From assembly GCA_046290435.1 (NCBI GenBank), contig JBKAGO010000074.1, positions 100,269-164,268 of the forward strand: DNA of 64,000 bases. Reading direction: 5' to 3'. Shown one piece after another: positions 58,455 to 64,000 of this stretch. This DNA is from CAVQUE01 sp046290435. GTDB taxonomy: Bacteria > Actinomycetota > Acidimicrobiia > Acidimicrobiales > UBA8592. The translations under genes were made by a program, and so were the position numbers. Positions within the stretch are counted from its first letter, which is position 1, and every line of letters starts with the position of its first letter. The notes under the pieces were generated by a model. The model was not told the origin of the DNA. It did not search any database and saw only the letters and a list, made by a program, of their open reading frames with translations.

Positions 58455-59423
58455 GTGACCATCGCACCGGGTTCGCCCTCGCAGATCAGCATCAATCCGA
58501 CCGTCACGGTCTTCGCCCCCACGAGTTCGCTCACCGTCACGATCGAAGCCGGAGGCGAGGGCAGCGACGACATCCACTTCCACGCCGGCGGCCAAGGGGT
58601 GTGGGTGGCGCGGACCGTCCTCCGTCTGGGCGAACATCCGTTGCTCTGCACGACGACAGGCGGCGAGTCGGGCGTGGTCCTGGCCGCCCTCATCAAGCGG
58701 GAAGGCGTCGGGCTCGACGCCGTTCGGGTCCAGCGCGTCAGCGGCGCCTACATCCACGACCGACGCGATCGTGATCGCGATCGGCAACTGCTGGCGGAGC
58801 ACCGTCCCGGGCGGCTGCAACGGCACGAGCTCGACGACCTCTACGGGGCGGTACTGGCCGACTGCCTGGTCACGGGCATGGTCGTGGTCACCGGGCGGCG
58901 GAACCCCCACGACGTTCCCGACTGGTTCTACCGCCGCCTCGGCAGCGACCTCGCCCAGACCGGTACGGCGGTGATCGGCGACTTCCACGGAGCCGAACTC
59001 GATGCGTTCCTCGATGGAGGTCCGGTCGCTCTGCTCAAGGTGAGCACCGACGACCTGGCTGCCGACGGCTATCCGGTCGACGACGACAGCGGATGCCGGC
59101 AGGCGATCGACTCGCTCCGGGAGCGGGGAGTGCACGACGTCGTCGTCACCCGCGGCTGCGACCCGGCTCTCGCGTCGATCGGCGGCGTCATGTACAGGGC
59201 GACTTCGGTCCGTGTGGATTCAGCGGACTATCGGGGCTCGGGCGATGCCATGACGGGAGCGATGGCCGTCGGCATGCTCCGGGGCCTCGATCCGGAGTCG
59301 CTCCTCGCGCTGGGATGCGGGGCCGGGTCCTCCAGCGCCACGCGACACGGCATGGCCACCGCCGACGTGCGGCTGATCGCGGAGCTCGCCGCCCGCTGCG
59401 ACATCGTGGCCCTCGACCCCTGA
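58455..59423 (+). CDS. PfkB-family sugar kinase (1-phosphofructokinase-like)
   Basis: 322 residues from GTG 58455; the open frame further upstream is shadow. 'ISINPTVTVFAPTSSLTVTIE' then 'HAGGQGVWVARTVLRLGEHPLL' follow the 1-phosphofructokinase/LacC pattern (GGKGiNVAr), and the active-site end is 'VDSADYRGSGDAMTGAMAVGML', where GSGD stands for the usual GAGD. The Lys of GGKG is Gln here. Some other segments (DRRDRDRDRQ) are unusual, so the substrate may differ from fructose 1-phosphate. Confidence 0.8.
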   Translation: MTIAPGSPSQISINPTVTVFAPTSSLTVTIEAGGEGSDDIHFHAGGQGVWVARTVLRLGEHPLLCTTTGGESGVVLAALIKREGVGLDAVRVQRVSGAYIHDRRDRDRDRQLLAEHRPGRLQRHELDDLYGAVLADCLVTGMVVVTGRRNPHDVPDWFYRRLGSDLAQTGTAVIGDFHGAELDAFLDGGPVALLKVSTDDLAADGYPVDDDSGCRQAIDSLRERGVHDVVVTRGCDPALASIGGVMYRATSVRVDSADYRGSGDAMTGAMAVGMLRGLDPESLLALGCGAGSSSATRHGMATADVRLIAELAARCDIVALDP

Positions 59424-59564
59424 CCTGCCCGCTACGCGCGATGCGCGTGCGCCGAGGTCGGAGGCGAACGCCGGTTCTCAACCGCCCGAGCGAGAGCGCG
59501 AGATCACCGGCCTGGATCCGTCGAAGCGCCTCTCCGAGCGGACCCCGGATTTGTTCGGATCCGA

Positions 59565-59602
59565 GGGACAAAACCCGTCCATCGCGTCGTCTACGTTGAC
59601 GA
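59565..59602 (+). promoter_or_regulatory. Candidate promoter of the ECF sigma gene
   Basis: GGGACA (59565-59570) and CGTCT (59588-59592), separated by 17 nt, resemble the GGAAC/CGTC pattern of ECF-dependent promoters and would allow autoregulation. A TACGTT (59592-59597) TANNNT box 5 nt before the GTG at 59603 is an alternative vegetative -10. Both are weak. Confidence 0.3.
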
Positions 59603-60154
59603 GTGGAGACGATGGCGCGCCGAGAACACACCCCCACAGCCGACGAGTTCGCGACCGGACTGCGCCGCCACGACCCCAGGATGCGGGCGTTGGCGTACTC
59701 CATGCTGGGCTCGGCCGAGGCCATGGACGACGTGTTGCAGGAGGCCTATCTGAAGGCCTACCGGGGTCTCGGGCAGTTCCGGGGTGAGGCGTCGTTCGCG
59801 ACCTGGCTGGGCGCCATCGTCTACCGCTGCTGTCTCGATCATCGCCGGGCGGTTGCTCGCCGGCCGGTCGCACCGGGTGGCGGCGTGGGCCTCGACGAGG
59901 TGGCCGACGACAGCCAGGCCGAGGACGCCGTCGATGCCCGCCTCGACGTCGCCGCCGCCCTGCAACGGTTGAGCATCGAGCACCGGGCGATCCTCACGCT
60001 GGTCGACCTCGAGGGTCTGACCATGGCCGAGACCGCCGCCGTGCTCGGCGTGCCGGCCGGAACCGCCGCATCCCGACTGGCCCGCGCCCGAACCGCCCTG
60101 CGCGTGGCGGTGGGCCTCGACGACGACATCTCCGTGGTGGAGGGATCGACATGA
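59603..60154 (+). CDS. ECF-type RNA polymerase sigma factor
   Basis: 183 residues from GTG 59603; ATG 59612 is an alternative. Region 2: 'MRALAYSMLGSAEAMDDVLQEAYLKAYRGLGQFRGEASFATWLGAIVYR' order of motifs. Region 4: 'IEHRAILTLVDLEGLTMAETAAVLGVPAGTAASRLARARTALR', both standard for ECF factors. The stop overlaps the ATG of a membrane anti-sigma gene by 4 nt, the usual arrangement for ECF/anti-sigma pairs. Confidence 0.94.
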   Translation: METMARREHTPTADEFATGLRRHDPRMRALAYSMLGSAEAMDDVLQEAYLKAYRGLGQFRGEASFATWLGAIVYRCCLDHRRAVARRPVAPGGGVGLDEVADDSQAEDAVDARLDVAAALQRLSIEHRAILTLVDLEGLTMAETAAVLGVPAGTAASRLARARTALRVAVGLDDDISVVEGST

Positions 60155-61941
60155 CCGAACGACGTGCACAGGATCCACCGTCGCAGCGCGACGCCGAGAT
60201 CACCCTGCTCCTGCAGGACGTGGCGGTGCCCGACCACCGCCACGGATTCTGGGACGACCTCGCCCGCCAGATGGAACAGACCGACCAGCCGAGCCGCATC
60301 GGCCCGGCGCTCGGGAACCACGTGGCTGGCGCGGACGCGGAGCCGGCGCCTGCCCCGGAGCCCGACCCGACGGAGCCCCGCTCGATCGCACCGCTCGCAT
60401 GGCGGCTCCTGGCCGCGGCGGTCGTGCTGGCGCTGGTCGGGGGCGTGGCATTGCTGCGCAGCGGCCCCGACAACGAGCGCGTCGACTCCGGCGTGACGAC
60501 GACCGCCGAGATCGAGGGGGCGGATCCGGAGCCGGCATCCACCGGCGACCCGGCCTCGACGAGCACCGTCCGTGGAGGGAAGTCGTGGCTGTTCGCCGAG
60601 GAGATCGCCTGGATCGGCGACGAGTTCGTCACCTCCGGCCTCGAGGGCCGCCACTGGACCTCACCCGACGGGATCGAATGGCAGCGCCGAGAGGGGGAGG
60701 GACCCGTCCTGCACCGCTCGGTGTACTGCCCGCAGGAACTCACGTGCGCGGTGGCACCCGAGGCCCCGCCCATACCGTTCCACTACTCCGATGTGCGGTT
60801 CCTTCCGGTCGCCCGCGTCGGTGATGTGGTCCTGCTCGAGACATGGACCATGTACTCGGTCGAGCAGCCCAGGGAATGGATGTCAGCTTCGGAACAGGAT
60901 CGACAGCCGGTGCTGCATCCGGACCTCTTGGCTGCTGCGGCCGCGAGCGACCCGTGCTTCGCCGAACTCGCACAACAGGATCCCTCGGAGACATCAGACG
61001 GAGCCCGGCTCGTCTCATGGGACAGAAGCGGACCGCCCGATCCGATCATCCAGTTGACGTGTACCCGGGGATCCGACACCGCCGTGTTCGAGCTCGATCT
61101 TCGCGAGCACCTCGACGACGCCCAGCTGGAAGCACTCTTCTCGGACCCCGGCGAGCTGTGGGTCGAGTCACCGACATCTCCCCCGGAACGAGTCGACGAC
61201 TTCCCGACCACCAGCCGCTGGTCCGATGGCGAGGCGGGCAGGGAACTGACGACCTGGACGAGTCCGGTCGAGTCCTCTGGCGACCGGTTCTGGGCGGTGG
61301 ACGAGGGCACGCTCGTGTCGAGCACCGACGGCACCGACTGGACCGCCCACGAGGTCCCGACCGCCGGATCCGAGATCGACCACGTGGCAGCCAGTTCCGG
61401 CGGCCACCTCGCGCTGGTGTTGGTCGAGGACCGTCGGGTGTGTTGCGAGGAGGGCGAGGTCATCGTCAGCCATGACGGCGGCTCGAGCTGGAGCGAGCCT
61501 GTCGAGGTGCAGATCGGGGGTTTCCCGGAGCTCTCGGTCGGGCCGGCCGGCGCGGCCCTGTCGTCCGACGCGTTCGAAGCATTCGATGCCGAGAGCCTCA
61601 CGCCCGGCGAGAACGCACCGGTGAACATCACCAGCACCGTCGCCATCGTGGCCACGGATCGAACCTCGGTGGCAACGGTGTCCTACACCTTTTCCGATGG
61701 GAACGCCGTCGGGCCGGTGGCGGTCGGAGCGGACCGCGTGCTGGTATGGGCGAACGGACAGGCAGACGTGTACGGGCTCGATGGCACCCTGCTCCATCGG
61801 ACCACGTGGGTCGGAGGGCTCGACTGGGCCCGTGACCTCCGGTGGGGCCTGGCGCTCGCCGCCGCGGCAGCGGTCGCCCTCGCCCTCGTGGCTCTGGCTC
61901 GCCGCCGCCGAAACCGGGCAGCTGCGGATCAGCTGCACTGA
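60151..61941 (+). CDS. Transmembrane anti-sigma factor with extracytoplasmic Asp-box (BNR-like) domain
   Basis: 596 residues. The cytoplasmic N-terminus has 'VAVPDHRHGFWDDLARQMEQ', the 'PvPdH..gFW..L' motif common in actinobacterial anti-sigma factors. Helix 1 is at about 82-102. The outer domain has three Asp-box motifs, in 'TSPDGIEWQRR', 'SSTDGTDWTAHEV' and 'VSHDGGSSWSEPV', suggesting a beta-propeller. A second helix (about 570-590) and a basic tail (RRRRNRAAADQLH) end it, so both ends are inside the cell. It would hold the ECF factor until an outside signal acts on the propeller. Confidence 0.8.
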   Translation: MTERRAQDPPSQRDAEITLLLQDVAVPDHRHGFWDDLARQMEQTDQPSRIGPALGNHVAGADAEPAPAPEPDPTEPRSIAPLAWRLLAAAVVLALVGGVALLRSGPDNERVDSGVTTTAEIEGADPEPASTGDPASTSTVRGGKSWLFAEEIAWIGDEFVTSGLEGRHWTSPDGIEWQRREGEGPVLHRSVYCPQELTCAVAPEAPPIPFHYSDVRFLPVARVGDVVLLETWTMYSVEQPREWMSASEQDRQPVLHPDLLAAAAASDPCFAELAQQDPSETSDGARLVSWDRSGPPDPIIQLTCTRGSDTAVFELDLREHLDDAQLEALFSDPGELWVESPTSPPERVDDFPTTSRWSDGEAGRELTTWTSPVESSGDRFWAVDEGTLVSSTDGTDWTAHEVPTAGSEIDHVAASSGGHLALVLVEDRRVCCEEGEVIVSHDGGSSWSEPVEVQIGGFPELSVGPAGAALSSDAFEAFDAESLTPGENAPVNITSTVAIVATDRTSVATVSYTFSDGNAVGPVAVGADRVLVWANGQADVYGLDGTLLHRTTWVGGLDWARDLRWGLALAAAAAVALALVALARRRRNRAAADQLH

Positions 61942-62064
61942 CGGCGCTCCACCTCGGCGCCTTCCTGAGCGACAGGTCGTCGGGCATGCAGCTGGGCGGT
62001 CCGGGACAACCAGAGCCGCCACGAGTCGGTCGAGCGATCTCGACGTTCGCCGATGACGACAGCT

Positions 62065-62079
62065 GACTACACTGTAGTC
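62065..62079. promoter_or_regulatory. Palindromic operator overlapping the -10 box of the toxin-antitoxin operon
   Basis: GACTACACTGTAGTC is a 15-bp palindrome with perfect 7-bp arms around one central base. It ends directly before the ATG at 62080 and contains TACACT (62068-62073), a TANNNT box 6 nt from that ATG. The antitoxin, or the toxin-antitoxin complex, could shut off transcription by covering -10 and the start site, the usual form of autoregulation. Confidence 0.6.
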
Positions 62080-62502
62080 ATGAGTGTCGTCTCGATCCGT
62101 TTCTCCGACGAACCGGTGCACCACCGGCTGCGGGAGTCCGCCCGCCGCCAGCAGGTGGCGCTGTCGACGTTGGCCGAACGTCTCATCGACGAGGGGCTCC
62201 GCTCGGAGGCGCACCCGATGGTCATCTTCCGGCCAGGCCCGGGGGGGCGCCGTCCCGTCCTGATCGGCGGCCCGGAGGTGGCAGATGTCATCGGCGCGAT
62301 CGTCGGTGGCGACGTACCGGTCGACGAGCGACGAGGCCGGGCCGCCGAGCTCCTCGACATCGCGGTGACCTCGGTCGATGCTGCGCTTGCCTACTACGCC
62401 GACTTCACCGAGGAGATCGACGCACTTCTCGCCGAGCGGGCCCGCCGCGCCGACGAGATGGAGGCTGCGTGGAGGCGGCAACAGGCGTTGCTCGAGCGGT
62501 GA
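62080..62502 (+). CDS. Antitoxin-like DNA-binding protein (ribbon-helix-helix type)
   Basis: 140 residues from ATG 62080; the frame could start at 62053, but the operator and -10 box argue for 62080. 'SVVSIRFSDEPVHHRLRESARRQQVALSTLAERLIDEGLRSEAHP' fits a ribbon-helix-helix N-terminus ('i.vRf.e.l...L...A...g.slS.la..li.egL'). A helical C-terminal part (ARRADEMEAAWRRQQALLER) likely binds the toxin. It overlaps the toxin gene (GTGA). Confidence 0.75.
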   Translation: MSVVSIRFSDEPVHHRLRESARRQQVALSTLAERLIDEGLRSEAHPMVIFRPGPGGRRPVLIGGPEVADVIGAIVGGDVPVDERRGRAAELLDIAVTSVDAALAYYADFTEEIDALLAERARRADEMEAAWRRQQALLER

Positions 62503-62855
62503 GGCTGCTGCTCGACGAGATGCACTCGCCTGCGGTCGCCGCCGGCCTGAGCACAGAAGGCCACCAGGTCGTCGCAGTGGCTGCCGTGGCCGGCCTGCGT
62601 GGCGTCGCCGACGAAGACCTCCTCGCATATGCGGCCGCCGAGGGGTTCGTGGTCGTGACGGAGAACGTCGTGGACTTCGCCGGGATCGCCACGCAGTGGG
62701 TCACCGAGGGCCGCACCCACGCCGGCCTCGTCTTCACGAACCCGAGGCGTTTCGACCGGGCCACGCGCGCCTACCCGGGCAACCTCGTCGTGGCGCTCCG
62801 CGAGCTGCTGCGAGAACCGCCCGATCTCGGGTCGTCGGGCATCTGGTGGCTCTGA
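62499..62855 (+). CDS. DUF5615 family PIN-like toxin
   Basis: 118 residues from GTG 62499, overlapping the antitoxin stop. 'VRLLLDEMHSPAVAAGLSTEGHQVVAVAAVAGLRGVADEDLLAYAAAEGFVVVTENVVDF' follows the PIN-like DUF5615 layout, with acidic residues at 'LDEM', 'DEDLL' and 'TENVVDF' in the positions expected for metal-dependent RNase activity. 'THAGLVFTNPRRF' is also typical. Probably an RNA-cleaving toxin paired with the upstream antitoxin. Confidence 0.8.
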   Translation: MRLLLDEMHSPAVAAGLSTEGHQVVAVAAVAGLRGVADEDLLAYAAAEGFVVVTENVVDFAGIATQWVTEGRTHAGLVFTNPRRFDRATRAYPGNLVVALRELLREPPDLGSSGIWWL

Positions 62856-62973
62856 CTGCTACCGGCCCGAGCCACCCCGAGTCGCCTCGCACCGCACCTC
62901 TCGAGCCGGCCGGAGCCGGTGGCTGGAGCACCGGATCTCGTGCACGGTTACCCGGGACACCTGCGACGATGTC

Positions 62974-63855
62974 GTGATGATCGACGTCGGTCCCCTCCCC
63001 GATCGCTTCTCGGCCGCCGATTTGGCTGCCGTCGCCGCCCCGCTCCAGGCGGTGCCGACCCGGTTCCAGGTCTACTTCGGCGACGACGTCGACGAGATCG
63101 CCGCCGAGATCGAGGAGGTCCCCGACTGGCGGGCCAACACCACCGTGGCCACCGACCGGGGCGAGCTCGTCGGGTGGGTGATCGCCGAGCACGACGACGA
63201 GGTCGGCCGCATCTGGTGGTGGGGCCCGGTCGTGGAGCCGTCGCGCGACTGGACCGACGTCGCGGCCGAGTTGCTGGACGCGGCGTCGGCGCGCGTCGGC
63301 GATCGGATCGAACAGTTCGAGTTCGCCGTCGACGCACGCCATGTCGATGCCATCGCGCTCGCAGAGCGGCGGGGGCATCGCCGTTTCACGGGGTCGGTGC
63401 TCCTCGAACTCGACGACCTCGGCGGGCGCGCATGGAGCCCACCCGAGGCCGTCGACATCGGGCCGCTCACCGACGCCGATGCCCAGGCCGTATCGAGGCT
63501 GCACGACGAGCTGTTCCCCGACACGCACCTGACCAGCGGCCAACTCGTGGCGTCGCACGAGGACGTCCTGCTCGCCGCCCGCCTGGACGGATCGACCATC
63601 GGCTACCTCCGCGCCGAGATCCAACCGGGCGGCAACGGCTACCTAGACTTCCTCGGCGTCGACGACCGGCATCGCGGCACCGGCGTCGGCGGTGCGCTCG
63701 TCGAGCGGGCGATCGTCGAACTCGCCGCCCGTGGCGCGAAGACCGTGTCGTTGACCGTCCGGGAGGACAACGTCGCCGCCCGGGCGCTCTACGCCCGCCT
63801 GGGCTTCGCCGGCGATCGCATCCTCGTCCCGCTCCGCCTCGGGTTCGGCGCCTGA
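62974..63855 (+). CDS. GNAT-family acetyltransferase, tandem domains
   Basis: 293 residues from GTG 62974; ATG 62977 is equally possible. The C-terminal domain (about 165-290) has the acetyl-CoA loop 'LGVDDRHRGTGVGGALVERAI' and the ending 'NVAARALYARLGFAGDRILVPLRL'. The N-terminal half (about 30-150) has a weaker GNAT-like outline ('LVGWVIAEHDDEVGRIWWWGPVV') without a clear acetyl-CoA loop, as in other two-domain GNAT proteins where one half is inactive. Substrate unknown. Confidence 0.85.
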   Translation: MMIDVGPLPDRFSAADLAAVAAPLQAVPTRFQVYFGDDVDEIAAEIEEVPDWRANTTVATDRGELVGWVIAEHDDEVGRIWWWGPVVEPSRDWTDVAAELLDAASARVGDRIEQFEFAVDARHVDAIALAERRGHRRFTGSVLLELDDLGGRAWSPPEAVDIGPLTDADAQAVSRLHDELFPDTHLTSGQLVASHEDVLLAARLDGSTIGYLRAEIQPGGNGYLDFLGVDDRHRGTGVGGALVERAIVELAARGAKTVSLTVREDNVAARALYARLGFAGDRILVPLRLGFGA

Positions 63856-64000
63856 CACCCGGCCGACCCGCATCACCCCGAGCCGTCGAGGCCGGCCGTG
63901 GACTAGCCCGGCCTGTTCAGTAGGTCCGTTGGTCGTGTAGGTGCCGATCCGCGAAGTGGCCCTTCTGGCAAGGGAATCTGTAGGTGCTCAAGCCAACAGA
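63856..64000. other. Unassigned right-edge sequence with a 9-bp direct repeat
   Basis: No gene starts here. TGTAGGTGC occurs at 63936-63944 and 63979-63987, 43 bp apart, and CCCTT-CTGGC-AAGGG between them is a short hairpin. Composition from about 63915 on is less GC-biased than the rest. It could be the edge of a mobile element continuing beyond the window, but nothing here proves it. Confidence 0.3.

Overview
The window is very GC-rich (roughly 70% by eye) and densely packed, with GTG starts and 4-nt ATGA/GTGA gene overlaps throughout. It carries an actinobacterial-type QcrCAB/CtaCDEF respiratory operon, an F420-type luciferase-like oxidoreductase, GAF-ANTAR regulators, an ECF sigma/anti-sigma pair and many apparently leaderless genes with TANNNT -10 boxes. 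This points to Actinomycetota; class Acidimicrobiia is my best guess, but nothing here proves it. No rRNA, tRNA, CRISPR array or complete insertion sequence was recognised.

Layout. 1-11316: a metal-handling region. It holds the end of a peptide/nickel-type ABC importer, a Fur-family regulator, a FecCD-type metallophore/B12-like importer, a PCu(A)C copper chaperone with a His-rich tail, a CopC-CopD-YtkA fusion, and an ArsR regulator overlapping a His-rich protein gene. 11481-17509: a HugZ-like flavin/heme split-barrel protein, a GH20 hexosaminidase, a membrane GGDEF protein and a GH3 glucosidase. 17669-23722: a subtilisin-like lipoprotein and a MacB/LolCDE-type ABC pair preceded by a 35-codon ORF. 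23739-29669: a PRPP synthetase/kinase pair and a surface-polysaccharide cluster (two glycosyltransferases around a flippase). 29689-37403 (minus strand): an eight-gene bc1-aa3 respiratory operon with every junction overlapping by 4 nt, but with single-base frameshifts in qcrC and ctaG. 37635-44292: a PEP-utilising-domain protein, a DUF1905 remnant, an LLM oxidoreductase, a DapB-like oxidoreductase, a CIA30 lipoprotein, a DUF2237 protein and an unrecognised protein.

44349-54852 is the most unusual gene block. A TetR gene faces a seven-gene minus-strand operon: Rieske oxygenase, solute-binding lipoprotein, Rieske oxygenase, unrecognised protein, fused double ABC ATPase, and two permeases. A 2-oxoglutarate-type oxygenase gene lies upstream. 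I read it as an import-and-oxidise module for an unknown small molecule. 55043-58307 holds two GAF-ANTAR proteins and a divergent GAF-PP2C phosphatase, separated by a structured leader region with a 21-codon upstream ORF. 58455-63855 contains a PfkB-type kinase, an ECF sigma factor with a membrane anti-sigma carrying Asp-box repeats, a toxin-antitoxin pair whose operator overlaps its start, and a double GNAT protein.

Two families of intergenic hairpins are present. One (11405, 39599) is a near-identical 16-bp inverted repeat. The other (43644, 53768) keeps the same ends, stem length and 32-nt loop length but has different stem sequences that change in compensation. The second family is the best candidate for an undescribed element.
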